Positions 14,279 to 23,979 of a stretch of 38,079 bases of DNA are shown piece after piece (the stretch's first letter is position 1; each line of letters starts with the position of its first letter). A program made the translations under genes and the position numbers. This DNA is from Verrucomicrobiales bacterium (GTDB lineage Bacteria > Verrucomicrobiota > Verrucomicrobiia > Verrucomicrobiales > DEV007): assembly GCA_002708885.1 (NCBI GenBank), contig PAPL01000002.1, positions 50,697-88,775 of the forward strand. The letters run 5' to 3'. Below the pieces are notes generated by a model. That model was given only the letters and a program-made list of their open reading frames with translations. It had not been told where the DNA came from and ran no database searches.

Positions 14279-15696
14279 TGGCCAAGAACCTTTTCCAGAA
14301 AGTTTGGGACGCTCATGCTGTGCGTGTTTTAGCGAATGGGCAGACTCAACTGCTCATTGGGACTCATTTGATACATGAAGTAACTTCTCCTCAGGCCTTT
14401 GGCATGCTCAGGGATCTTGGGATTAAGGTTAAGTATCCTGAACGCACATTTGCAACTGTTGACCATATCGTTCCTACTGATCAACGCGAACAACCGTTTA
14501 GCGATCCGTTAGCTGATGCTATGATTAAAGAGTTAGCTAAGAATGCTGAAGAATTCGATATTACCTACTTTGATCTTTCGACTGGCAAGCAAGGAATAGT
14601 ACATGTGGTGGGTCCGGAGCAAGGAATTACCCAACCAGGAACGACCATCGCTTGCGGGGATTCGCACACTGCTACTCATGGGGCCTTCGGAGCAATTGCA
14701 TTTGGTATTGGGACCACTCAAGTAAGAGACGTTCTAGCAACTCAGACAATAGCTCTCGGAAAGCTTAAGGTGAGAAGAATTAATGTTGATGGGAATTTAC
14801 GCCCAGGCGTATATGCCAAAGATGTGGCTTTGCATATTATTGCGTTACTGGGTGCGAACGGAGGCATTGGTTATGCCTATGAATATGGAGGCTCATTATT
14901 TGATTCTTTTTCTATGGAAGAGCGTATGACTGTTTGTAATATGGCCATAGAGGGGGGTGCGCGTTGCGGATATGTTAATCCTGATCAGAAGACTTTTGAT
15001 TATTTAAAGGGCCGTCCTTATGCCCCTTCAGAAGATGAATGGGATTCAGCAGTAGATGAGTGGAAGAGTATAGCTTCTGATCCAGATTGTGAATATGATG
15101 ATATTGTTGATATCAGAGCGGAGGACATTGCCCCGACAGTCACTTGGGGAGTGAGCCCTGATCAAGGTTTTTCCATTGAGGGTAGGATTCCGGATCCGAT
15201 GGAACAAACCGACGAGAATGAGAGGCTTTCTATTCAGGAAGCAATTCAGTACATGAAACTCGAACCAGGCCAACCAATCAAAGGGACCAAAATTGATGTG
15301 GCTTTTTTAGGCAGTTGCACGAATGGGAGACTGTCGGATTTTCGTGAAGTTGCTAAGTATCTCAAAGGTCACAAGGTGTCCCCGGATGTTAAAGCGATTG
15401 CTGTTCCTGGCTCTCAGATTGTTGATGCCATTGCGAGGCAGGAGGGTTTAGATAAAATATTCAGTGATGCTGGATTTGAATGGCGGGCAGCGGGTTGTTC
15501 AATGTGCTTAGCCATGAATCCAGATAAGTTAGTTGGTGAGCAATTGTGCGCTAGCTCTTCCAACAGGAATTTCAAAGGGCGTCAAGGGAGCCCAACTGGC
15601 AGGACGATTTTAATGAGCCCTGTCATGGTCGCTGCTGCTGCGGTTTGTGGCAAAGTCAGTGATGCGCGCGAAGTTTTTCAATTTAATGAGGATTGA
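14278..15696 (+). CDS. leuC: 3-isopropylmalate dehydratase large subunit
   Basis: A 472-residue subunit of isopropylmalate isomerase, which interconverts 2- and 3-isopropylmalate in leucine synthesis. The three 4Fe-4S cysteines are at C347 ('GSCTNGR'), C407 and C410 ('GCSMC'), the positions known for E. coli LeuC. The N-terminus 'MAKNLFQKVWDAHAV' is typical. A TTG at 14275 precedes the ATG; the ATG at 14278 gives the standard length. leuD follows 18 nt downstream, so both subunits are made from one transcript. No leuA or leuB is in the window. The start overlaps the stop of a possible upstream ORF. Confidence 0.97.
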   Translation: MAKNLFQKVWDAHAVRVLANGQTQLLIGTHLIHEVTSPQAFGMLRDLGIKVKYPERTFATVDHIVPTDQREQPFSDPLADAMIKELAKNAEEFDITYFDLSTGKQGIVHVVGPEQGITQPGTTIACGDSHTATHGAFGAIAFGIGTTQVRDVLATQTIALGKLKVRRINVDGNLRPGVYAKDVALHIIALLGANGGIGYAYEYGGSLFDSFSMEERMTVCNMAIEGGARCGYVNPDQKTFDYLKGRPYAPSEDEWDSAVDEWKSIASDPDCEYDDIVDIRAEDIAPTVTWGVSPDQGFSIEGRIPDPMEQTDENERLSIQEAIQYMKLEPGQPIKGTKIDVAFLGSCTNGRLSDFREVAKYLKGHKVSPDVKAIAVPGSQIVDAIARQEGLDKIFSDAGFEWRAAGCSMCLAMNPDKLVGEQLCASSSNRNFKGRQGSPTGRTILMSPVMVAAAAVCGKVSDAREVFQFNED

Positions 15697-15714
15697 TTTA
15701 GGATCACAAATTTT

Positions 15715-16323
15715 ATGTCTTTAGAGAAAATAAGGGAAGTTAATGGTCGGTCAGTTTATGTTCCCGGGAATGATATTGATACGGATAGGATCATACCGGC
15801 AAGGTTCATGAAATGTGTAACATTCGACGGTTTGGGTGAATACTTATTTTATGATGTGAGGAAAGATTCGAACGGTAATGATAGGGATCATCCTCTTAAT
15901 GAATCAAGATTCTCGGGTTCATCAATTCTGATTTCCAATGCTAATTTTGGTTGTGGTTCATCCCGTGAACATGCGCCGCAGGCTTTATATAGATATGGAT
16001 TCAGAGCCGTGATAGCTGAAAGTTTTGCAGAGATATTTTTTGGTAATTGTTGTGCCCTTGGAATGCCTTGTGTAGTTGCAACTCAGGAAAATATAAAGTC
16101 TTTAGCTGAGCGAATTAATGATGTTCCGGAAACTCAAGTCACTGTAGATGTTATGAATTCTGAAGTTTGTGCAGGCGATTTAAAGTTCTCTGTTGAGATT
16201 CCTGAAGGGGCAAGAGAAGCCTTAACTAATGGGCGATGGGATCCTATTGCCGAATTACAAGAAGCTGAGGATTCAATTGATAATTTAGTAACTGAGTTAG
16301 GTTATCTTAGGCGGGGTCGATAG
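15715..16323 (+). CDS. leuD: 3-isopropylmalate dehydratase small subunit
   Basis: A 202-residue partner of LeuC forming the swivelling domain of the isomerase. Family motifs are 'VPGNDIDTDRIIPARFM' (about 17-33), 'NFGCGSSREHAPQAL' (about 81-95) and 'FAEIFFGNCCALGMP'. The length is normal. A weak AGGAT lies 10 nt before the ATG, the nearest thing to a Shine-Dalgarno sequence among the starts I checked. The 3' end overlaps the converging GT39-like gene by 17 bp. Confidence 0.96.
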   Translation: MSLEKIREVNGRSVYVPGNDIDTDRIIPARFMKCVTFDGLGEYLFYDVRKDSNGNDRDHPLNESRFSGSSILISNANFGCGSSREHAPQALYRYGFRAVIAESFAEIFFGNCCALGMPCVVATQENIKSLAERINDVPETQVTVDVMNSEVCAGDLKFSVEIPEGAREALTNGRWDPIAELQEAEDSIDNLVTELGYLRRGR

Positions 16324-18178
16324 CTCTAATTACTTCAAATTTAAAGAGAGGATCAAGGCCGGAAAATTCTCTGGACTTATGGAATTTTTCATTAGATTTA
16401 ATTAACGGGATCCCATCTTTGTGTTCTGGATGCTTACGGTTAATTTCAAGATAACCTAAAATAACAGTAAGCTTCTTTTGACTGTTTTTTGATTTGTTAA
16501 TTTCCAATAGGAGCTCTTCTTTGTTTTTAACGTAAGTGCAATTTGGGTAATAAAACTTCATCATTTTCCCTCCGAACCCATAACAAACAACATGCATTTC
16601 ATCACCCGTTTCAGCTCTTTGCTTAAGATGTTTTGCAACGTCCTTGTACGGTGCAAAGGGAAGAGTTTGCGTTTGGTTTCTGGGTTCACGGGCAATGTAC
16701 AAATAAAAGCAAATCCCGAGGAAACTGATTAAAAAATTCAATGAGTATTTTGATTTCACGGTATTTAGGATTCCTGAGAATCCGATGCCTAGGACAATGA
16801 CTGTAGGAGCTAGAGCGAGTGCTACAAAGTGGTGGTGGGTATAAGTATCTGCGGTCCAGTCAATTAAAATTGATACAAGCCCTAAAATGACAATCGTAAT
16901 CAATATTTTTGCTGCGCCTTTTCGGTTTATCCAAGTTCTGATAATGCCAAATGATAAACTGAAAAAAGTTGTCAATAGAATCAGAGAACAAATGATGGGA
17001 CTTTGTCCCAATTCATTTGCGACTGAGGGCGATTCGCTTCCAGATTGACTGATGTCCATGCCGAAAAATAAATGTCCGATCGAATTACCGAGGTTTGGCA
17101 GAATCGATGAGTGAGGATTCTCTATTGGTTCCCAGTGAAAGGTCTGCATGATGTTAGGCATGAAGAGTGGAAAGTACACCATGCAAGCCATGGCATTAGC
17201 GGCTACGAGTTTACTAATGGACGTTGAGCGAAAGGAAAAATTTATGTTTTGAGATAAAATTAATAAGATTCCGCATAGGGTAAATCCAATGGCGTAAAAT
17301 ATTCCTTCATGAATTGTCCATGCAAACATTAACTGGTTCGTTCCAAATAGGAGCCAATATCTCCACCGGTCTTTGTTGTCATTAATTGCATAGGTTAGCC
17401 ATAAAGAACCCAGTAAAACTAAAAAAATAATTATTCCTTCTGTGCCTAACGCGGTTCCATTTTTTATATGCCATGGATGCATTGCAAGGAACAGTGCGGA
17501 GCCTAGAGCTCCTATACTGAAGCCCCAGCGCTTGACTAATAAACCGATAACCAAAATAGAAGAAATGCTCAGAATGAAGTTTGGTGAACGTAGTGATAAT
17601 TCATGTATCTCGGATCCGTCTGGTTCAGTTTTTGTTTGCCAAATGCTTTGAGATATTTTTATTGCCGCGGCCAATGGAATGCATTTATTTTGCTCCTGAT
17701 ACATCCATAAAGTTTTTTCCCAATCCTCAGGTGAGTTTTCATGACTTGTGGTTCTAATTGAATTAATTTCCTCCCACCCCAAACCTCCTGTCACAAGATT
17801 CCACCTCAGGTGTCCTCCCAACAAAACAATTAGGGCAAGCAAGACCCAAAATACCGATGAGTGAATGTTTTCAATCTGAGGGTTATGGCTAAGAGTCAGG
17901 TCCTTATTGTGGTCAGTTTTCGCCCATTTTTTCCATGAGAAGATTAAAAGGATTCCAATGAATGTGCTGGATGCAAAACCATACCAAAGACCCCTAATTA
18001 GGTGATCGCTCAGGGAATATAGCTCATGGCTCTTATTATCTAATTCCCATGGTTTTTGCGAGAAGTAAAGAAAGGATATAGAGCATAGAGTTGCCAGTAG
18101 AATAATAAAGCGTATCAATTTGCCACGAGCGTACCAGAAGCTATTTTCTGGTCTGACAAAAATATTACGATTAGACAC
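16307..18178 (-). CDS. GT39/PMT-like multi-pass membrane glycosyltransferase-like protein
   Basis: A 623-residue membrane protein with about 10-12 predicted helices and a soluble C-terminal domain of about 100 residues. After the N-terminal segments, the first large loop carries an acidic motif ('GLGWEEINSIRTTSHENS') in the place where ArnT/PMT-type GT-C enzymes have their catalytic acidic pair. A later 'AMHPWHIKNGT' resembles the 'hPxhixxs' pattern of that superfamily. It probably transfers a sugar from a polyprenyl-phosphate donor at the periplasmic face; acceptor unknown. The start is GTG at 18178, with no downstream Met that would keep the first helix. It converges on and overlaps leuD by 17 bp and is divergent from the ABC exporter gene. 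Confidence 0.65.
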   Translation of the reverse strand: MSNRNIFVRPENSFWYARGKLIRFIILLATLCSISFLYFSQKPWELDNKSHELYSLSDHLIRGLWYGFASSTFIGILLIFSWKKWAKTDHNKDLTLSHNPQIENIHSSVFWVLLALIVLLGGHLRWNLVTGGLGWEEINSIRTTSHENSPEDWEKTLWMYQEQNKCIPLAAAIKISQSIWQTKTEPDGSEIHELSLRSPNFILSISSILVIGLLVKRWGFSIGALGSALFLAMHPWHIKNGTALGTEGIIIFLVLLGSLWLTYAINDNKDRWRYWLLFGTNQLMFAWTIHEGIFYAIGFTLCGILLILSQNINFSFRSTSISKLVAANAMACMVYFPLFMPNIMQTFHWEPIENPHSSILPNLGNSIGHLFFGMDISQSGSESPSVANELGQSPIICSLILLTTFFSLSFGIIRTWINRKGAAKILITIVILGLVSILIDWTADTYTHHHFVALALAPTVIVLGIGFSGILNTVKSKYSLNFLISFLGICFYLYIAREPRNQTQTLPFAPYKDVAKHLKQRAETGDEMHVVCYGFGGKMMKFYYPNCTYVKNKEELLLEINKSKNSQKKLTVILGYLEINRKHPEHKDGIPLIKSNEKFHKSREFSGLDPLFKFEVIRAIDPA

Positions 18179-18295
18179 GATAGTGAAATTTGGCTCTTTG
18201 CTGTAAGTATTCCAATGCTTTCTTTAAAAGGTAAACTTGTAGTTAGTGGCAATATACACTTTAACTAGATTCCCTTTGGTTATGATTCCCTTAAA

Positions 18296-20032
18296 ATGAA
18301 AACAATTTTCCGTGTTTTTTCCTATCTCAAGCGTTATCCGAAGCTTGGCTCTTTGCAGCTTCTTTGTGCTGTAGTGGGTACCTTGCTCGCGATTGTTTTT
18401 CCTAATGTGGCTCGGTTAGTTCTTGATGTGGCTGTTCCTCAGCAAAGGGCCGATTTGTTGTTCAATTATACGGTTCTTGCGTGCGTTGCTTATTTTGGCA
18501 GAGATTTGCTTAATTCAGTACGAATTATGCTTAATAATACTTTCGAGCAGAAGATCATTTTCGACATTAGGAGTGACCTTTATCAGAAACTTCAAAGGTT
18601 ACCGTTGCGTTGGTTTGATAACAGGCCCACTGGAGACATAATGACTCGTGTGGCTGAGGATGTGACGGCCATGGAAAGGGTTCTCATTGACGGAATAGAA
18701 CAAGGAGTAGTCGCTTTATTACAGATAATAGCAGTTGGTTTCGTAATGTTCTGGATTAATCCTACCCTTGCCTGGTGGGCAGTGGTTCCCGTGCCACTAT
18801 TATTTATAGGAGCTCTAATTTATACTAGCACTAGGGACCGATACAGGACTGTTCGTAAGGCCACATCGGAAATGAATGCATTACTTCATGATAATATTTC
18901 CGGCATCCGTCAGATTAAGGCTTACACGATGGAGAAGGAAGAGCATCAAAGATTCAATGCTGCTAGTGATAAGGTCCGTAAGGCCACTCTTCGTACAATG
19001 TTTGCCTGGGCGATATATAATCCAACTATGAGTTTTGTTGGTGGGATCGGTTTTATTTTAGTGATGGGATTTGGAGGTAAGCTTGCTCTTGAAGGAGACA
19101 TGACACCTGGAGAAATCACAGCCTTCTTATTGTATTTGACTCTATTTTATGAACCAATCAGTCGTTTGCATCAGCTCAATCAGATGTTGCAGTCAGGCCG
19201 AGCAGCGGGCGAGAGAGTGTTTGAAATATTAGATGCTGATGAAGAGCCTGGTCTTGAATTAGGTCGGGAATTGCCTGAACCGGTCAAAGGGAACGTCGTT
19301 TATCGTGATGTTTCTTTCAGTTACGGTGATGAATTATCTACCATCAAGGGGGTCGATTTGGTTGCGGATCCTGGTCAAACCATAGCTTTGGTTGGTCCGA
19401 CAGGAGCGGGCAAGACGACATTAATTAATTTATTAACAAGGTTCTATGAATACAATGAAGGGCAGATTCTTGTGGATGGAGTTGAGGTTAACTCAATAAA
19501 GAAGAAATCTCTGCGCAATGCAATCGGATACGTGACTCAGGAAAGTTTCCTTTTTAACGGCACCGTAAGAGAAAATTTATTAATCGCGAACAGAGAATCA
19601 ACTGATGAGCAGATCTGGGAATCTCTGAAGGTTGCAAATGCGGCTGATTTTGTTAGGCGATTACCTCAAGGATTGGATACTCAAGTAGGCGAACGTGGAG
19701 TAAAACTTAGTGTGGGTGAAAAGCAAAGAGTCAGCGTGGCCCGTTCCTTACTGAAGAATCCTCCGATCCTTCTTTTGGATGAGGCAACGGCCAGTGTTGA
19801 TACTGAAACCGAAAGGCTGATTCAGGAAGCTCTTGAGAGGCTGATGCAGAACAGGACTAGCTTTGTCATAGCTCACCGTTTAAGCACAGTGCGTGGAGCT
19901 GACCGGATCTACGTCCTTAAAGATGGTGAGCTCATTGAAAGTGGGAATCATAAAGAACTTTTGTCTCAATCAGGTCTATACGCAGATCTTTGCAGGACAA
20001 GTTTTTTGGACGAGACTAACGAATCTTCTTAA
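18296..20032 (+). CDS. MsbA-like ABC exporter (fused membrane and ATPase domains)
   Basis: A 578-residue half-transporter that would act as a homodimer in the inner membrane. Six helices occupy about 1-310, with the coupling segment 'RWFDNRPTGDIMTRVAEDV' at about 104-122. The ATPase domain has Walker A 'GPTGAGKTT' (about 367-375), Q-loop 'YVTQESFLFNGTVRENL', signature 'LSVGEKQR' (about 471-478), Walker B 'ILLLDEATASVD' and the switch His in 'IAHRLSTV'. The signature reads LSVGE instead of the canonical LSGGQ, a variation seen in some exporters. The substrate may be lipid A, another lipid or a drug. Its stop abuts the stop of the converging DUF6702 gene with no bases between. Confidence 0.92.
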   Translation: MKTIFRVFSYLKRYPKLGSLQLLCAVVGTLLAIVFPNVARLVLDVAVPQQRADLLFNYTVLACVAYFGRDLLNSVRIMLNNTFEQKIIFDIRSDLYQKLQRLPLRWFDNRPTGDIMTRVAEDVTAMERVLIDGIEQGVVALLQIIAVGFVMFWINPTLAWWAVVPVPLLFIGALIYTSTRDRYRTVRKATSEMNALLHDNISGIRQIKAYTMEKEEHQRFNAASDKVRKATLRTMFAWAIYNPTMSFVGGIGFILVMGFGGKLALEGDMTPGEITAFLLYLTLFYEPISRLHQLNQMLQSGRAAGERVFEILDADEEPGLELGRELPEPVKGNVVYRDVSFSYGDELSTIKGVDLVADPGQTIALVGPTGAGKTTLINLLTRFYEYNEGQILVDGVEVNSIKKKSLRNAIGYVTQESFLFNGTVRENLLIANRESTDEQIWESLKVANAADFVRRLPQGLDTQVGERGVKLSVGEKQRVSVARSLLKNPPILLLDEATASVDTETERLIQEALERLMQNRTSFVIAHRLSTVRGADRIYVLKDGELIESGNHKELLSQSGLYADLCRTSFLDETNESS

Positions 20033-20578
20033 TTATTCATCTAATATCAGCGATCTTGTCTTTGTGTCTTTGTTGAAGGAGAAGATTCCTTTCTTTTTCC
20101 CTTCTCTGTATTCAATTACATTTTTTTGGCCCTCAAGATCATCAAAAAAAATCGAATTTTGTATTTTGCATTGCTTGGGCATGGTTTCTGCACCCAAAAT
20201 GAATTCAAAATAGAGCCAGGCATTTGTAATGCCTACTTCCTTATCTAACCACTTAGGGATGATTTTTTTTCCTGTTGGCAGAGTAATATAAAAATTCTTA
20301 TTTAAATAAGAACAGATGTCTTTTTCAACGCCTTCGGTATTTTCAATGTCTATTTGTTTATCGATTTTTTTGGACAAGGCAGATTCTAGATCAACAACTC
20401 TTACCCTGAGAGCAATTTCAATGGACTGTGTTTTGGGGTTCCAAACCGCTTCCGCAAATGTGGCGTGTACCGGATGGGCTCCGGCAGGAGAGATGAAATA
20501 TACCAAAAAATGAATAAATAAGGTAAACGTTAATAGTTTACGATGAGTCCTTTTCAGAACTTTTCTTTTTCTTTTCAT
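20033..20578 (-). CDS. DUF6702-like exported protein
   Basis: A 181-residue protein with a basic N-terminus, an apolar signal (about 15-32) and a likely cleavage after 'PAGA'. The mature start 'HPVHATFAEAVWNPKTQSIEIALRVRVVDLESAL' resembles DUF6702, a family of unknown function that is often next to M1 peptidases in Bacteroidota. It is next to an M1 peptidase here too, and its start lies 41 bp inside that gene, so translation may be coupled. It is probably periplasmic. No catalytic residues were recognised. It ends flush against the ABC exporter gene. Confidence 0.75.
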   Translation of the reverse strand: MKRKRKVLKRTHRKLLTFTLFIHFLVYFISPAGAHPVHATFAEAVWNPKTQSIEIALRVRVVDLESALSKKIDKQIDIENTEGVEKDICSYLNKNFYITLPTGKKIIPKWLDKEVGITNAWLYFEFILGAETMPKQCKIQNSIFFDDLEGQKNVIEYREGKKKGIFSFNKDTKTRSLILDE

Positions 20579-22907
20579 TTTGTTGTTCTTTGGACCGGTT
20601 CTCCTCCTCCTTAGCTTTCTGCATTGGGTTTTTCCCTTTTTTCCTTTTTTGTAATTGGAACCGAGATTCTATCGGGCGAGGAGGCCAATAATTATTATTT
20701 CTGTCCGTGTCGGCAGTTTCCAGCATTGGATCGATCTCAATTTGAGTGATCTCTTTTTTAGCAATGACTAATTTCTTTACTGTTCTGGTATTTCTTTTCC
20801 AGATTTCAGCGGGAATTCTCATGGTCCCTTTTTTCCCATTCGCATATGTGATATCGAGAATGACTGGAGAAACAAGACCTCCAATATTTTCAATTTCAAT
20901 CACATAGAACTTTCTTCTCAGAGATAGTAATTTTAGTTCCTCAGGCTCAAGACTTTTCAAAAAATCATTGTATTCTCTTCGGTCACTTTGGGTCACATCA
21001 AGTGGATCAAATTTATTATAAAAATCAAGAAGATCTCGGTTCTCATCTACCAATTTAGGTAATGGCTTATTCCTTAAATCAATTAGATCCTTGGCTTCTT
21101 CCTCTTCTCTTTTTTCTTTTTTGATTGGTTTTTCTATGTCTGGATCTTTGGTGTCAATCTGATAAAGGCGCAAAGACTTCATTGCCAGGTCAACATTATT
21201 TGTTGTGTAGAACCATCCCCGCCAAAACCAATCAAGGTCCACGCCTGAAGCATCTTCCATGGTCCGGAAGAAGTCAGCAGGTTCTGGCCTTTTATACATC
21301 CAGCGTTCGGAGTATTCTTTAAAAGCAAAGTCAAACAATTCACGTCCAAGTACGGTTTCTCTTAATACATTTAGTGCGGTTGCAGGTTTACTGTAGGCAT
21401 TATTACCGAACTGATGAATTGATTCTGAATTTGTCATTATGGGCCTCTGAATTGTACTGGCCATATAACCAGTTATGCCTTTTGGTTTGCCCCTTCCGGA
21501 TGACCATTTTTGTTGCCATTCTGCCTGAGCTAGAAATTGGAGAAAAGTATTAAGGCCCTCGTCCATCCAGGTCCATTGCCTTTCATCAGAATTAACGATC
21601 ATAGGGAACCAATTGTGACCCACTTCGTGTATTACAACTCCTATAAGAGCATTTTTAGTGCCTTCAGAATAGGTGCCGTCCTCTTCTGGCCTTGGTCCAT
21701 TAAAACAAATCATTGGATATTCCATACCAAAGACTGGCCCGTTCACGCTTATGGCCACAGGATACGGATAATCAAAAGTAAATTTTGAATAAATATCCAG
21801 GGTGTGGGTTATGGATGCAGTAGAATACTTACTCCAGAGAGGTTCGGCCTCGTTAGGGTAGAAGGACATTGCCCATGCTCGCTTTCCTGGTGCAAATTCA
21901 TGGTACTTTGCGTCCCAAATAAATTTACGGGAAGAAGCCCAGGCAAAGTCTCTGACATTTTTAGCTTTAAAAATCCAAGTCTTAGTATTTTTCGGCTTAT
22001 TCTTATTTTCCTGAGTTTTTTTTGCTTCATCTGGACTGACCATGAAAATGGTTTTTCCCGTTTTCATAGCACTTTGCCAGCGTTTATTTTGCTCATCGCT
22101 CAGTACTTGTTGGGGATTTTGAAGTTCACCTGTCGCGGCAACAATGTGGTCAGAGGGAGCTGTTATTTCCACTTTGTAATCTCCAAATTCAAGAGTGAAT
22201 TCTCCTCTTCCCAGAAACTGTTTGTGTTGCCATCCCGTATAATCTGTATAGGAGGCCATTCTCGGAAACCACTGTGCCAGTTCATAAATATAGTTTTTGT
22301 CCTTTTTAAAAAATTCATAGCCTCCGCGTGCTCGGTTAAGGTCAGCATCGATAATATTATGTTCCCACTCGACGCTGAAAATAAATTTTGATTTTGGATC
22401 GAGTGGTTTTTGGAGGTCAATTCTCATCATTGTTCCAACTGTTTGGGTCTTTAACGGATTTCCTTTGCTGTCCATTACCTTTTTGATTTTGTACCCTCCA
22501 TCAAAAGACTGACGATACAGTTGAGACCTCAATCCATTGAAGCTTATTCCGTCAAGGTTAGGAGCTTCCTGAGTCAATGTCTCATCTGATCCGGGTGCAA
22601 ATCGGTTCTGATCAAGTTGCAACCAGAGATAATTTAAGGAATGGGGTGAGTTGTTTTTATAAGATATAGTTTCGAATCCTTTTAATTGTTGTTTTATGTC
22701 ATCCAGTGAAACCTTGATGTCATAATCCACTTTTTGTTGCCAGTAATGGGGGCCAGGTGCTCCGGAGGCTAATCGTGATTCATTGGGAGTAGGTAGTAAT
22801 TCATGAATTTGACGGAAAGGATCATCTTCATATGAGGGTAATTGGCCAAGGCACGGATTGGAGAGGTACAATGTTATGCCAATGAATAGATAGACAGATT
22901 GTTTCAT
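20538..22907 (-). CDS. M1-family zinc metallopeptidase, exported
   Basis: A 789-residue gluzincin with a signal peptide (residues 1 to about 21, 'LYLSNPCLGQ'). The zinc site is HEVGH at 427-431 with the third ligand E450 after exactly 18 residues ('TWMDEG'), the M1 spacing. 'FGMEYP' at 393-398 replaces the usual GAMEN exopeptidase motif. The N-terminal beta domain begins with 'YWQQKVDYDIKVSLDD'. The region after about 600 has Lys/Glu-rich stretches, and the last ~35 residues are a strongly charged tail. It is a periplasmic peptidase, and the altered GxMEN motif makes strict aminopeptidase activity uncertain. It is followed by, and overlaps, the DUF6702 gene; the phn importer genes lie 145 nt upstream on the same strand. 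Confidence 0.92.
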   Translation of the reverse strand: MKQSVYLFIGITLYLSNPCLGQLPSYEDDPFRQIHELLPTPNESRLASGAPGPHYWQQKVDYDIKVSLDDIKQQLKGFETISYKNNSPHSLNYLWLQLDQNRFAPGSDETLTQEAPNLDGISFNGLRSQLYRQSFDGGYKIKKVMDSKGNPLKTQTVGTMMRIDLQKPLDPKSKFIFSVEWEHNIIDADLNRARGGYEFFKKDKNYIYELAQWFPRMASYTDYTGWQHKQFLGRGEFTLEFGDYKVEITAPSDHIVAATGELQNPQQVLSDEQNKRWQSAMKTGKTIFMVSPDEAKKTQENKNKPKNTKTWIFKAKNVRDFAWASSRKFIWDAKYHEFAPGKRAWAMSFYPNEAEPLWSKYSTASITHTLDIYSKFTFDYPYPVAISVNGPVFGMEYPMICFNGPRPEEDGTYSEGTKNALIGVVIHEVGHNWFPMIVNSDERQWTWMDEGLNTFLQFLAQAEWQQKWSSGRGKPKGITGYMASTIQRPIMTNSESIHQFGNNAYSKPATALNVLRETVLGRELFDFAFKEYSERWMYKRPEPADFFRTMEDASGVDLDWFWRGWFYTTNNVDLAMKSLRLYQIDTKDPDIEKPIKKEKREEEEAKDLIDLRNKPLPKLVDENRDLLDFYNKFDPLDVTQSDRREYNDFLKSLEPEELKLLSLRRKFYVIEIENIGGLVSPVILDITYANGKKGTMRIPAEIWKRNTRTVKKLVIAKKEITQIEIDPMLETADTDRNNNYWPPRPIESRFQLQKRKKGKNPMQKAKEEENRSKEQQNEKKKKSSEKDSS

Positions 22908-23052
22908 GGTGTTTTGAGGATGGATCGTTTTCCGGGGCCGTTAAGCTAATCCTATAGTGCTGTTTCTGCAATTTCTAGATTAACTATATTTATGATAACA
23001 AGGACTTAACTAATTTTCCCTATAAATAAGTGACTTGAAGCGAAATGACTAA

Positions 23053-23979
23053 TTATGTCGATCTGGTGATGCGAAGCTCACGGCGGACCAATGATGATAT
23101 GATGTCTCCGGTCATAACGATGAGTGCACCCAATAGTATAAATACAAGCATTCGATCAAAGTCTCTTCCGGCCTTCGCATCATTAATCAGATAGCCCAGT
23201 GAAACAATGCCCAGCATTCCTAGGACCGTCGATTCACGGATACAAGTTTCCCATCTATAAAAGAAGTAGACCAGCATACGGTTAAATGAATCAGGAAGAA
23301 TTGTTGATAAGAAAGAACTGTAACGTCCTCCTCCCTGCGCCAGCATAATTCGCGCTGATTCATTAGCGCTATTTTCAACCAGTTCCGAACCTAGCCTTCC
23401 GAGAATGCCGAAGTTATGTATGGCCAGAGCTAAAACAAGAACCCAAGGGTCGGGACCAAGAATTGAGATGAGGAGGAATCCGAGAACATATTCGGGCAGG
23501 CTTCGAGTAAATAAAAATAAGATTCGAGAAAGCTTATTAATGGCTAACCAGTAAAAAGACTTGAGTATATTGTTGCCCTGATTAATCCCGAGTGGTCTTT
23601 GATTTCCAAAATTTCTTGCAGAAACAGGCAAGAGAAGTAAGGCAAAAAATCCTGAAATTGTAATTGCTACAGTTGCAAGGCCGAAAGTGATTCCAGTGGC
23701 TTTTATCCCTTGACCATCCGTCAACAGACCGGTAATCCATGGCATAGAGTCTATCCACTGACCTGTTTCTCGAGTAGGGTCAGGGATTATTTTCTCTATG
23801 AATTTGTCTAAGTTTTCGCTTCTCTTCTCTTTAGTCACCAATGATTCATGGAGAGACCCTGCTGACCATGCCCAAGCCAATGAGACTATAAAGATTCCTA
23901 AACTGATTCTGAGAAACAGCGATTTGGATCTGTTTTGATGCAGTTCCTTAATTCTTAGCAGTCTGTTATCCGTGACCAT
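23053..23979 (-). CDS. phnE: PhnE-type ABC permease, second copy
   Basis: A 308-residue inner-membrane permease with about six helices. It carries the BPD-transport loop with 'LPDSFNRMLVYFFYRWETCIRESTVLGMLG' (about 225-255), typical of PhnE permeases of phosphonate/phosphite importers. The start overlaps the stop of the preceding permease gene as TAATG, so translation is coupled. It is a different protein from its neighbour, so the channel is probably a heterodimer. It is the last gene of the importer operon. Confidence 0.88.
   Translation of the reverse strand: MVTDNRLLRIKELHQNRSKSLFLRISLGIFIVSLAWAWSAGSLHESLVTKEKRSENLDKFIEKIIPDPTRETGQWIDSMPWITGLLTDGQGIKATGITFGLATVAITISGFFALLLLPVSARNFGNQRPLGINQGNNILKSFYWLAINKLSRILFLFTRSLPEYVLGFLLISILGPDPWVLVLALAIHNFGILGRLGSELVENSANESARIMLAQGGGRYSSFLSTILPDSFNRMLVYFFYRWETCIRESTVLGMLGIVSLGYLINDAKAGRDFDRMLVFILLGALIVMTGDIISSLVRRELRITRST

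Noticed and set aside
21804..22391. 195-residue open frame on the plus strand
   Set aside because: Antisense to the M1 peptidase, which has a full set of family motifs; the antisense product has no recognisable domain.
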